Origin: CAYUIS01 sp964444825
GTDB taxonomy: Bacteria > Chloroflexota > Anaerolineae > B4-G1
Assembly (NCBI GenBank): GCA_964444825.1
Contig: CAYUIS010000143.1
Coordinates: 1-13,890 of the forward strand
Direction of reading: 5' to 3'
Length of the DNA stretch: 13,890 nucleotides
Each line of letters opens with the position of its first letter. Positions within the stretch are counted from its first letter, which is position 1. A program made the translations under genes and the position numbers. Shown one piece after another: positions 1 to 7,271 of this stretch. The notes beneath the pieces were generated by a model. It had not been told where the DNA came from, did no database searches, and saw only the letters and a list, made by a program, of their open reading frames with translations.

Positions 1-150
1 CCTATTCGTGAGATTCGTGATCAGGTTGACTCACTTCGGCTTCTGCGAATGTTCATTATGTTGTTGACCATTACAGTTTGGACAAAGTATCCAGGCTGTC
101 TGCATGAGATACAAGCAGAGGTCATCCTGAGCCCGTCGGCCAGGCGCTCT

Positions 151-1986
151 CTAGCGTTGAAGGTGGTGCGGGACATCTATGATTGCCCGCTGAAAGCCAA
201 GGTGCCGTCGTCGATAGAGGAGCGCAGTCTTGATGAGCCACGCCGTCTGGTTATGAAGCAGGCCATGCCACCACCTGGCCGGGACGAATTCGGGCAGAAC
301 GACGGTGGCCAATTGCCCATCATCGTGCTGCTGGTCGGTCTCGTCGAGGAAATCCAGCAGCGGGCCAATCGTCGAGCGGTAGGGGGAGGGCTGGATCACC
401 AGCGGCACCTCGGGCCACCAGTGTTCCCACTTCTCGCGGATGCGTTCTCCGGCTCCTGGCTCAAACTCCACGTAGACAGCCGCCACGTCACTGGAGATTG
501 ACTGGGCATAGGTGACCGCGTCGACCATACCGCGGTGAACGCCGGAGATAGGGATGATAACCCGCGGAGACGGCGTTGGCTTGTCAAGGGGCGCCAATCC
601 ATCCAACGACAACTGTCGGGCAACCTCATGGTAGTGAGCACGGACCTGAAAGAAACCAGCTACCAATGTCGGAATCAGAAGAATAGTGATCCACGCCCCT
701 TCGACAAACTTGCTGAAACCTACGATGAGGACAGTCATTCCCGTCGCCAAGGCGCCGATCCCATTGAGGGCTGCCTTCAGCTGCCAGCCCCTTCCTCGTT
801 CACGCCACCAGTGGACCACCATGCCGGTCTGGGAGAGAGTGAAGGCCAGAAACACGCCTACGGCAAATAGAGGGATCAGAGCATGGGTATCACCGCCAAA
901 TGCAATGATTAACCCACCCGTCGTGACCGCTAGGAGCAAGATACCGTTGGCGAACACCAGCCGGTCCCCCAGACCGCTCAGTTGGCGGGGCAGGAAACCA
1001 TCGTTTGCCAACAAAGCCGCCACCCGGGGAAAACCGGCGAAACTGGTGTTGGCTGCGACAGTCAGGATGAGCGTCGTGCTGACCTGGATTAGCAGGTAGG
1101 CCGGCCCGCGCCCCAGCAGCCCCCCGGCGAGGGCCGAGAGAATCGTCTCCTGCGGTCCGGCGACCACGGCCAGAATCTGCGTCAGCCCCACACTGCCGAC
1201 GAACAGCACGGCCATCAACAGTGTCATCACCATCAATGTCCGTCTGGCGTTCTTGGCCTCGGGGGGCTGGAAGCTGGGCACGCCGTTGCTGATGGCCTCG
1301 ATTCCGGTCAACGCGGTGCAGCCGGCTGAGAAGGCATGTAGCACTACAAATGCCGTGAGCGGAACGCTGGGCAGAGGGGCGGTAGTCAGTGAACCGGGTC
1401 CATCGATGAAAGCGCGTGCCGCGCCGTAAGCGAGCATAGACAGGTACGCAAACAGGAACAGGTAGACCGGGATAGCCATCACGGTGCCCGTCTCACGCAG
1501 GCCGCGCAGATTGAGCAAGGTGATGACGACCAGGAGCGAAAGTGAGACGATCACGCGATGGGGCCACAGTGCAGGGAACGCTGAAGCAATTGCCTCTACT
1601 CCAGCAGTCAGGCTCACTGCGGCCGTCAGCAGGTAGCCAATCAACAGTGCACTTGCTGCGACCAATCCCGGCACCATGCCCAGGTTATCCCGGGCTACCA
1701 CGTACGACCCGCCGCCCGATGGATAGCCCTGGATAGTTTGAAAGTAGGAGAGGGCGACGAGAACCAGGAGAGCGGTAATTGCCAGTCCAATGGGCAGGGA
1801 CAGTGCCAACCCGGCGCTGCCGGCGATCACCAACCCGAGATAGATCTCCTGGTTGGCGTAGGCAATGGATGAGAGTGCATCGGGCGAAAACGCAGCCAGG
1901 GCCTGCAACTTGTTCAATCGTTCGTGCGCTAACTGATGCGTAGGTAATGGAGTACCCAACAAGAGATGTTTGATTCCAGATAGCAT
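151..1986 (-). CDS. KimA/YdaO-type potassium permease paralogue, diverged ion site
   Basis: This is a 611-residue permease of the APC superfamily, close in length and order to Bacillus KimA (YdaO), a K+/H+ symporter of about 607 residues. About twelve membrane segments fill residues 45-455. A cytosolic C-terminal domain follows, including PYRST and LLHNQTA motifs seen in KimA. D36 and Y43 (in SPDALSSIAY), Y118, T121, T227 and E230 match K+-site residues that I recall for KimA. Two others differ: Gly117 replaces Asp117, and Phe374 replaces the Tyr of IPLYAVG. The paralogue next door keeps both. The ATG at 1986 is supported by a GGAGGT Shine-Dalgarno at 1992-1997. The gap to the upstream paralogue is 161 nt and I see no clear promoter in it, so co-transcription is possible. 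The fold is nearly certain. The substrate is uncertain because of the two substitutions; an amino acid or another cation is possible. Confidence 0.87.
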   Translation of the reverse strand: MLSGIKHLLLGTPLPTHQLAHERLNKLQALAAFSPDALSSIAYANQEIYLGLVIAGSAGLALSLPIGLAITALLVLVALSYFQTIQGYPSGGGSYVVARDNLGMVPGLVAASALLIGYLLTAAVSLTAGVEAIASAFPALWPHRVIVSLSLLVVITLLNLRGLRETGTVMAIPVYLFLFAYLSMLAYGAARAFIDGPGSLTTAPLPSVPLTAFVVLHAFSAGCTALTGIEAISNGVPSFQPPEAKNARRTLMVMTLLMAVLFVGSVGLTQILAVVAGPQETILSALAGGLLGRGPAYLLIQVSTTLILTVAANTSFAGFPRVAALLANDGFLPRQLSGLGDRLVFANGILLLAVTTGGLIIAFGGDTHALIPLFAVGVFLAFTLSQTGMVVHWWRERGRGWQLKAALNGIGALATGMTVLIVGFSKFVEGAWITILLIPTLVAGFFQVRAHYHEVARQLSLDGLAPLDKPTPSPRVIIPISGVHRGMVDAVTYAQSISSDVAAVYVEFEPGAGERIREKWEHWWPEVPLVIQPSPYRSTIGPLLDFLDETDQQHDDGQLATVVLPEFVPARWWHGLLHNQTAWLIKTALLYRRRHLGFQRAIIDVPHHLQR

Positions 1987-1999
1987 TCAGCACCTCCAT

Positions 2000-2022
2000 G
2001 CTTGGTCGCGTTAAGGCCAAGC
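2000..2022 (-). other. Hairpin just upstream of the permease Shine-Dalgarno
   Basis: GCTTGG and CCAAGC form an inverted repeat 3 nt upstream of the GGAGGT ribosome-binding site of the 151-1986 gene. In the minus-strand transcript this gives a 6-bp stem, then one mismatch and one more pair, around a 7-nt loop. No U-tract follows, so it is a poor terminator. It could affect translation of the downstream permease or RNA stability between the two permease genes. It may also be chance. Confidence 0.25.
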
Positions 2023-2147
2023 CCTTCTTAGGATCGTGCCGGTCGACCTCGTTCAGGTAGGCCGGCAACGATATCATCGTGGAATGACAAGTAGACCCCA
2101 TATCGCGATTGATGTCGAATTATGGTTAGCAACATGGTATCGGAGGA

Positions 2148-4010
2148 TCAATGTTGCAGATAGTACGGCACGTCAATGATCACGCGGGCTTTGTGAGTAT
2201 TTCCGCGCCGATACGTGAGGACCATCTTGATGAGCAGTGCCGTCTGGTTGTGAAGCAAGTGATGCCACCATCGGGCGGGCACAAACTCGGGCAGCACGAC
2301 TACGGCTGCCCCTCGCTCTGGCTCCCGCTGGTCCATCTCGGCCAGATAGGCTAACAGCGGCCCCACAGTTGAGCGATACGGGGACTCTAGAATCACCAAC
2401 GGCACATCGCGGCCCCACTCCGGCCACTTCTCGCGCACGCGGGCGGTGACCTGCCCATCCACGTCGACGACGACCGCGCACACGTCCTTCGACATTGTGC
2501 GGGCGAAGCGTAGGGCGACCAGCGTTCCCCGGTGCATGGCGGAAACGGGCACCACTACCTTGTGCCGCCTGCTGGAGGCGAGGCCTGGCCACTCTTCTGG
2601 ACTCAGTCCCTCCAATGATAGTTGCTGTGCTACAGACTCGTAGTGACGCCGTATCAGGCGGAACACCCAGATGAAGCAGGGAATCATGAGGGCAACAATC
2701 CAGGCACCGTGGATGAACTTGGTGACGAGGATAACCAGCAGCACGACCCCGGTCGCCCCTGCACCTAATCCGTTGACCGTTGCTTTCCATCGCCAGCCCC
2801 GTCCGCCTTGCCTGCGCCAGTGACGTACCATCCCCGCCTGCGAGAGCGTGAAGGAGAGAAACACCCCCACCGCGTACAGCGGAATGAGTCGATGGGTTCG
2901 CCCACCAAAAAGAACAACCAGGACTGAGGCCAGGAATGCCAGTGCGATGATACCATTGGCAAAGACCAGCCGGTCTCCTAGATTAGTCAGTTGGCGGGGC
3001 AGGTAGCGATCTTGGGCCAAGATCGCTGACAGGCGTGGGAAGCCAGCAAACGAGGTGTTTGCTGCCAGGATGAGGATGAGGGTCGTCGCGACCTGTAGCG
3101 CCAGATAGAATGGCCCTTTACCGAACACCTGCCTGGCGATTTGCGACACCACCGTCTCATATTCTGCGGGGACCACGGCCAACGAGTGAGCCAGGAAGCT
3201 GATGCCCAGAAACATCGGCGCCAAGAGAGCGGCCATGGCGATGAGGGTCTTACCGGCGTTGTCTGCCTCTGGCTTCCGAAAGGCAGGGATGCCATTGCTG
3301 ATGGCCTCGACGCCGGTCAGGGCAGCACAGCCGGAGGCGAAGGCCCGCAGGATCAGGAACAGGGTTAACGTCTGCGCGCCACCCTCCAGGGGTGGCACTC
3401 CCTGCCCCGAAACTGGGCTGAGGGTCCCGGCTACCAGCCGGATCAACCCAACGACGATGAGTGCAAGCGTGAGAATCACAAAGCCATAGGTAGGGATAGC
3501 GAACAGCGTGCCGGATTCCCGCACGCCGCGCAGGTTTGCCCAAGCGATGACGACGATTGCGAGCAGACACAGGCCTGAGCGGAAGGGGAACAAGGCTGGA
3601 AAGGCGGACGTGATCGCCGCTATTCCGGCCGTGACACTGACTGCAACCGTGAGCACGTAGTCGATGAGCAGGGCGGCGGCGGCGGTCAATCCAGGCCAGA
3701 TGCCCAGATTGTCGTACGCCACGATATAAGCCCCACCGCCTGAAGGGTAACCGTGGATAGTCTGATTATACGAGGTGGCGACGATGGCCAACAACCCGAC
3801 GATGACTAGCGAGATGGGGAGTGAGAATCCGAGGGCTGAGGTTCCAGCCATGACCAGAACCAGCAGAATCTCCTCTGTGGCGTAGGCCACGGAGGAGAGG
3901 GCGTCCGACGAGAAAATGGCCAACGCCTGGACCTTATTCAGGCGTTGGTGCACCTCCTCGGCAGTGGGCAACCGACTGCCAAAGACAAGATTACGAATAC
4001 CAGCGAACAT
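2148..4010 (-). CDS. kimA: KimA-type high-affinity potassium importer (APC superfamily)
   Basis: This 620-residue membrane protein matches Bacillus KimA (YdaO) along its whole length. Recognisable stretches include SSDALSSVAY near the start, GGGAYIVAYDNLG (91-103), LTGVEAISNGIP (231-242), ANTSFAGFPRLS (317-328) and IPLYAVGVF (376-384). The K+-binding residues I recall for KimA are all present: D36, Y43, D117, Y118, T121, T232, E235 and Y379. Residues 45-455 hold about twelve membrane segments. Residues 480-620 form the cytosolic C-terminal domain, which is Usp-like in character. The role is proton-coupled K+ uptake at the inner membrane. In Bacillus the protein is inhibited by c-di-AMP and its gene is preceded by a c-di-AMP (ydaO) riboswitch; I see no such riboswitch here. 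The ATG at 4010 has AGGT just upstream. A candidate promoter lies at 4080-4107. Confidence 0.9.
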   Translation of the reverse strand: MFAGIRNLVFGSRLPTAEEVHQRLNKVQALAIFSSDALSSVAYATEEILLVLVMAGTSALGFSLPISLVIVGLLAIVATSYNQTIHGYPSGGGAYIVAYDNLGIWPGLTAAAALLIDYVLTVAVSVTAGIAAITSAFPALFPFRSGLCLLAIVVIAWANLRGVRESGTLFAIPTYGFVILTLALIVVGLIRLVAGTLSPVSGQGVPPLEGGAQTLTLFLILRAFASGCAALTGVEAISNGIPAFRKPEADNAGKTLIAMAALLAPMFLGISFLAHSLAVVPAEYETVVSQIARQVFGKGPFYLALQVATTLILILAANTSFAGFPRLSAILAQDRYLPRQLTNLGDRLVFANGIIALAFLASVLVVLFGGRTHRLIPLYAVGVFLSFTLSQAGMVRHWRRQGGRGWRWKATVNGLGAGATGVVLLVILVTKFIHGAWIVALMIPCFIWVFRLIRRHYESVAQQLSLEGLSPEEWPGLASSRRHKVVVPVSAMHRGTLVALRFARTMSKDVCAVVVDVDGQVTARVREKWPEWGRDVPLVILESPYRSTVGPLLAYLAEMDQREPERGAAVVVLPEFVPARWWHHLLHNQTALLIKMVLTYRRGNTHKARVIIDVPYYLQH

Positions 4011-4018
4011 AGACTTAC

Positions 4019-4162
4019 CTGCTCGTGCGCAAACTTTCTGAACCTGTCACGGAGCCAAGCCCTGTTTTCCTCAGAACAGATTAAACCAATACCACTATCG
4101 TTGTCCACAGTGTTGACACCGAACCCTCTGCCATTGTCCATTATCTCGATTTCGATGATGAA
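4019..4162 (-). pseudogene. Fragment resembling a histidine-kinase HATPase_c domain
   Basis: Read on the minus strand, this gap encodes about 48 codons after a TGA at 4163-4165. An alternating hydrophobic strand (IIEIEI) leads into DNGRGFG, and twelve residues later GIGL. That is the order and spacing of the G1 and G2 boxes of the HATPase_c domain in NarL-type (HisKA_3) sensor kinases. ENRAWLRDRF follows, weakly like the 'ERA..LGG.F' stretch after G2 in those kinases. No H-box, N-box or start region is present, because the stress-protein gene ends at 4171. The frame then runs into the permease gene. I read it as the relic of a kinase gene lost by deletion. A chance resemblance in intergenic DNA is the alternative. 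Confidence 0.45.
4080..4107 (-). promoter_or_regulatory. Candidate sigma-70 promoter for the KimA-type gene
   Basis: On the minus strand a -35-like TGGACA (4102-4107, 5 of 6) and a -10-like TTTAAT (4080-4085, 5 of 6) are separated by 16 nt. Transcription would start near 4073, giving a leader of about 60 nt before the ATG at 4010. The site overlaps the kinase-like fragment, which fits decayed coding DNA now serving as an intergenic region. Chloroflexota promoter consensus may differ from this model. Confidence 0.4.
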
Positions 4163-4170
4163 TCAACATA

Positions 4171-4986
4171 CTACTTGGCCACAAAGACAGGCCGTCCCGC
4201 CTTTTGAATGATCTGACAAGCCAAATCATCAAGCAAGATACGGTGCCATCCCTCGCCCCGATGAGCACCAATGACAATCAGATCGTAGTTCTGGTCTCGC
4301 GCTTCGGCCATAACCTCGTCCACTACCAGCCCGTGGCGTACCTTGGGGCGAGGGTGGACATGCAGCTCGTCAAGCATACGAATATCTCGCGACAGCAGTT
4401 CTCCCTCTGGACTGTCCTGCTGGATCAGTTCCTCTGTGCTGGCTCGCAACTGCTTGCCTACCACGCCGGGTCCAGCGCTCATTTGTGACATCACGTGCAG
4501 AACCGTAGCTTCTATCTCTCCTCCGATCAGGTCGGCTAGGCGGGCCGTATGGTTGATCAGTACCGAGCTATCCGCACCACTGTCGCACAACAGAATCCGT
4601 CGAATTGGGCCAATCTTGCCCTTGGCGACAATGACAGGGCACGGTGCGTACTCTACCACGCGCTGGGCCGTCGAACCCAGGAAGAAGCGGGTAACCCAGC
4701 CATAGTGCCGTTTATCAGCCACGATCACCAGATCGTAGTCACCCTCCTCAGCTTCCCGGACGATTTCCTCGGCTGGATGGCCCACCCGGACCCGCGTTTG
4801 CACTTCCTGAACTTGAGGGCTCAGCAGTTCACGCGCATGGGCCAGAATCGCGTTCGCCTGCGGACGCTCTCCTTCATCGCCAATCACTGTCAGGACCGTG
4901 GGGGCTCTGTCAGCGCATCGTGCAATCTCGGCACCCAGTCGCACGTCGGAGTAGGGCGGCCCGCTTGTTGCTATCAGAACACGCAT
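4171..4986 (-). CDS. Tandem-domain universal stress protein (UspA family)
   Basis: This 271-residue cytoplasmic protein has two Usp alpha/beta domains, about 1-125 and 126-271. The first has the strand MRVLIATSG, the DYDLVIVADK stretch and a FFLGSTAQRVVEYAPCPVIV tail, matching the GS(T/S)...APCPV end of the Usp nucleotide-binding motif. The second repeats the plan (IRRILLCDSGADS, NYDLIVIGAHRGEG), but LLDDLACQ stands where LLGSV would bind phosphate. ATP binding may therefore be confined to the first domain. The ATG at 4986 follows a purine-rich GGGAGAGG ribosome-binding site. The upstream transporter gene stops only 13 nt before it, so the two are almost surely one operon. Usp proteins often accompany ion transporters, and a stress-linked or regulatory role for this pair is an inference. 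Confidence 0.88.
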   Translation of the reverse strand: MRVLIATSGPPYSDVRLGAEIARCADRAPTVLTVIGDEGERPQANAILAHARELLSPQVQEVQTRVRVGHPAEEIVREAEEGDYDLVIVADKRHYGWVTRFFLGSTAQRVVEYAPCPVIVAKGKIGPIRRILLCDSGADSSVLINHTARLADLIGGEIEATVLHVMSQMSAGPGVVGKQLRASTEELIQQDSPEGELLSRDIRMLDELHVHPRPKVRHGLVVDEVMAEARDQNYDLIVIGAHRGEGWHRILLDDLACQIIQKAGRPVFVAK

Positions 4987-4999
4987 AGATCCCTCTCCC

Positions 5000-6157
5000 T
5001 CACATTACCACCAACAACAAGGGGGCTATGAGAATAGCAATCATGAACAGGGTCAGATTTCGTTTTTTCGACGTCACCCAGCTCACAAAATCGAGTGTCA
5101 CACGCTGGTATCGGTCATAGAATACGACTAGGATAACCAGGGACACAACGGCGATACTGATGATCTCAGCCAGAACGATAGCAGAAGCCCTGACGTTGTC
5201 GAGTAACACAGCTACTAGCAGGGTGTCGATGAAAGTAGTGATGTTTGCGCCCATGATGTACGGAATCACGTTCTCACGACGGACGAATCCCCGATTGCCC
5301 AAAGGCACCAGGATGCTGAGAGAGATACTGACGGACATCGAGATCAGCGTAATGGCTCCGCCCAGGATGAACATCACCCACGGTCGGTAGACTAGACGCG
5401 ACATCTGCCCCATCTGGCTCTCTTTGAGGGCCATGTGTGGCAGGCAGCGGTCAAAGAGACTGAAACTCACCACAATGATGCCCAGGCCAATGGGGAATAA
5501 CACCCAACTCGGCAGTAACCCGGTCAAAGCCTCAGCGAGCGGAGAGAAGATTGGGTCGATGAATGCGTGAGCTGCAATGGCCCCGCGCAACTGCGCACGA
5601 TCGAGCACCCCGGCCCTCAGGAGACCTATCCCGATGCCGAATCCGGCCAGGTAAGTCGTACCGGTGACCGTCAACGAGAGAAGTCCCATGCTCAGATTGG
5701 TGGCTCGGTTTCGGCCGCGCAATACGTAGATAAAGCCGATGAAGAGGACGACAAAACTGGCACCCAGGCGGCTGCCGGTAATGGCGGCAAACGCGCCCAC
5801 CTCGTCAACTACTCCTGCGTCAAAAAAGGCCAGTGCTGTCGCCGCTACGGGCGAGCCGCTCATAATGACATAAGCAGATAACCAACCAAAACCGAGCCAA
5901 CTGGACAGGTCAGTTGCAACGAATCCGCTGCGCATCAGTGGTGCCAAGGTGCGCGCGCCTTCCTTCATAAGCACAATCGCCTGAATGAACAGAAACAGGC
6001 TGACAAAAAAAAGGCCGATCTTGTCCGGGCGCAGCCGGCTTAGCCAAGGAATCGCCGCCTGCGCAAGCCTGATCACTCTCGGGGCCAGCGCAGATCCTCC
6101 AGGGGCACCCGGATCTGGTTGAATCGGGGAGCTATCAGGCTGGTTCTTCGCTGCCAA
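5000..6157 (-). CDS. Na+/phosphate-cotransporter-like membrane protein (Na_Pi_cotrans type)
   Basis: This 385-residue protein has a hydrophilic N-terminus of about 45 residues and then about nine or ten membrane segments. It shows the inverted-repeat plan of NptA/PiT-II-like Na+/Pi symporters. The first repeat has SGSPVAATALAFFDAG followed by GSRLGAS. The second has SISLSILVPLGNRG followed by GANITTFIDTLLVA, which resembles the GANIGTT signature. The QSSSAT motif itself is not intact, so the transported ion is uncertain. The start is TTG at 6157 (rc of CAA at 6155-6157) with AAGGA 7 nt upstream. The first in-frame Met lies inside the first membrane helix and cannot be the start. The gene is followed 13 nt later by the Usp gene. 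Upstream lie phased 11-bp direct repeats (6269-6305), which suggest control by an OmpR/PhoB-type regulator. Confidence 0.75.
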   Translation of the reverse strand: MAAKNQPDSSPIQPDPGAPGGSALAPRVIRLAQAAIPWLSRLRPDKIGLFFVSLFLFIQAIVLMKEGARTLAPLMRSGFVATDLSSWLGFGWLSAYVIMSGSPVAATALAFFDAGVVDEVGAFAAITGSRLGASFVVLFIGFIYVLRGRNRATNLSMGLLSLTVTGTTYLAGFGIGIGLLRAGVLDRAQLRGAIAAHAFIDPIFSPLAEALTGLLPSWVLFPIGLGIIVVSFSLFDRCLPHMALKESQMGQMSRLVYRPWVMFILGGAITLISMSVSISLSILVPLGNRGFVRRENVIPYIMGANITTFIDTLLVAVLLDNVRASAIVLAEIISIAVVSLVILVVFYDRYQRVTLDFVSWVTSKKRNLTLFMIAILIAPLLLVVM

Positions 6158-6260
6158 TCTCTTGTCCTTCGATCGGGGGATGCAGAGGATAGCTTGCCCT
6201 GAACGTCGTCCCTTCCTCGTCGGATGAGGTGAAGGTCACACATCACGAGGGAAAGACAGC

Positions 6261-6305
6261 GGTTACGCTTTTCGTAACCAGCTCGTAGTCAGGTCGTAAC
6301 CAGCT
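6261..6305 (-). promoter_or_regulatory. Phased 11-bp direct repeats plus inverted repeat: candidate operator
   Basis: On the minus strand three 11-bp units run head to tail from 6301 to 6269: GGTTACGACCT, GACTACGAGCT and GGTTACGAAAA. The outer copies lie inside an exact 12-bp repeat (AGCTGGTTACGA) whose starts are 22 bp apart, two helical turns. Immediately after, CGTAACC makes a 7-bp inverted repeat with the last GGTTACG around a 5-nt loop. Direct repeats at 11-bp pitch are the classic binding layout for OmpR/PhoB-family winged-helix regulators. The site lies about 110 nt upstream of the TTG start of the phosphate-cotransporter-like gene and points the same way. The rest of the 6158-6382 gap shows nothing else I can name. 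Confidence 0.55.
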
Positions 6306-6382
6306 AAACCTTGCTCGCCTCTCTATGAAGGCTCTGTGACTCACTCATAAGATCCCCGCCAGGGACGAAGACGATATCGAAA

Positions 6383-6904
6383 TCAACATTGGGTGCCTTG
6401 ATTGGTGTGGCTCCACAGAAGTGCAATCAAGCTGTCCAACTCCTCAATTCGGTTCACGGTCTGAAGAAACCAATCGTGGGTCCTGGCATCCATTTCCTCC
6501 GAGTCCCTTGCCTGTCGACCATGTATCCTTACGATCAGGTCTTCCTGGTAGTTTAGCCTGCCGGTTCCCGATCTGAGCTTGAACTTTAGTTCGAGATTGA
6601 CATACGTATCGCCTGTCTGAAACAGCCGGCTTACGGTGTTCAAGATCGCCATTTTGTGCACATCCCAATGCCTGGCGATGCCGGGCAGAAGGTCATCCGT
6701 CAACCTCAGCTTGATATGAGGAGCTGTCCCAGATGGCTCTGATCGACCATCACAGTGGCCTTCGCAAATGCTGATCAGACCAAAGACCCCAAGCCCATTA
6801 AGACGCTCCAGCCAGTCATCCTCGAGGTTTTGGTCAACGCAAAAGCCACGCCACTTCCTCTCGTGATCCCTGCACTTTCTACGGGCCGTCCTCCTTGGTA
6901 GCAT
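6383..6904 (-). CDS. Hypothetical protein, 173 residues
   Basis: I do not recognise this family. The product is soluble with no signal peptide or membrane segment. The N-terminal 20 residues are very basic (RRTARRK, HERK). A middle region begins GVFGLISICEGHC (39-51) and contains PHIKLRLTDDLL. A predicted strand pair follows (YVNLELKFKLR, EDLIVRIHGRQ), then a C-terminal helix with WFLQTVNRIEELDSLIALLW. The ATG at 6904 has AAGG about nine bases upstream. An AAGGAGG lying inside the first codons is not in frame with any useful later start. It stands alone: 108 nt downstream of the LysW-operon terminator and 225 nt upstream of the phosphate-cotransporter-like gene, all on the minus strand. Base composition and the long open frame support a real gene. 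Its function is unknown. Confidence 0.6.
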   Translation of the reverse strand: MLPRRTARRKCRDHERKWRGFCVDQNLEDDWLERLNGLGVFGLISICEGHCDGRSEPSGTAPHIKLRLTDDLLPGIARHWDVHKMAILNTVSRLFQTGDTYVNLELKFKLRSGTGRLNYQEDLIVRIHGRQARDSEEMDARTHDWFLQTVNRIEELDSLIALLWSHTNQGTQC

Positions 6905-7012
6905 GTGCCATAACCTTCACGCCCGGATGATGCGCGGGCCTCGCTGCCACGCGCTCCGTTCTCCCGCACCAAGCTCGGCGTAGGGCGTCCAACGGATGTT
7001 CAACACCAACAA

Positions 7013-7038
7013 GCGCCCCGTCAGAACAGACGAGGCGC
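7013..7038 (-). terminator. Rho-independent-like terminator after the LysW-like operon
   Basis: GCGCCCCGTC (7013-7022) and GACGAGGCGC (7029-7038) make a 10-bp stem with one mismatch around a 6-nt loop. On the minus strand the stem is followed by TTGTTGGTGTTG, which is T-rich though not a pure U-tract. It lies 48 nt past the stop of the last LysW-like gene. Confidence 0.6.
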
Positions 7039-7086
7039 CAAGTCCCAATACCGTCTCCTCTATTGTGTATACGTCAGAGGAGTGAT

Positions 7087-7254
7087 CTACTCGTCCTGCC
7101 AGTCCTCGGTGAAATCTACCTCGAAAGGATCAGCGCTGATGACCTCCAACTCCACAGCGCATCCGGGACAGGCGATGATGGCCCCCTCGCGCGGTCTATC
7201 CATCTTTATGACAGAATCGCAGTTGGGGCAGCGGGTCTTTGATATCTTTTCCAC
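7087..7254 (-). CDS. LysW-like zinc-ribbon small protein 1 (GTG start)
   Basis: This is a 55-residue acidic protein starting at GTG 7254, with GAGG 7 nt upstream. It is the third gene of a tandem trio, 17 nt after its neighbour's stop. It has one zinc ribbon (C9-P-N-C12 and C29-P-G-C32), then VELEVISADPFEVDF and an acidic tail ending TEDWQDE. This is the plan of LysW, the amino-group carrier protein of Thermus and archaeal lysine/arginine synthesis. LysW is about 54 residues with a C-terminal EDWGE, whose last Glu is joined to the substrate. Here the final Glu is present and the W is preceded by ED. No LysX/ArgX ligase or other lysine gene is in the window, so a carrier role is an inference from family only. 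A plain zinc-ribbon adaptor is the alternative. Confidence 0.8.
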   Translation of the reverse strand: MEKISKTRCPNCDSVIKMDRPREGAIIACPGCAVELEVISADPFEVDFTEDWQDE

Positions 7255-7271
7255 GTCATGTCCTCAATCTA

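Noticed and set aside
1..150. Short minus-strand frame with CPNC near the left edge
   Set aside because: A brief stretch (WILCPNCNGQQ) looks zinc-finger-like, but the frame is short and closed on both sides and has no partner motif. I cannot support a gene or a transposase remnant.
535..1099. Plus-strand open frames over the first permease
   Set aside because: They are antisense shadows of the 151-1986 gene, with no family resemblance and no ribosome-binding sites.
2173..2790. 205-codon minus-strand frame inside the second permease
   Set aside because: It is an out-of-frame shadow of the KimA-type gene, rich in Arg and Pro as expected for a frame-shifted GC-rich sequence.
4011..4170. c-di-AMP (ydaO) riboswitch before the KimA-type gene
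   Set aside because: I looked because Bacillus kimA has one, but the conserved riboswitch segments are not visible and the stretch reads as a kinase-domain remnant.
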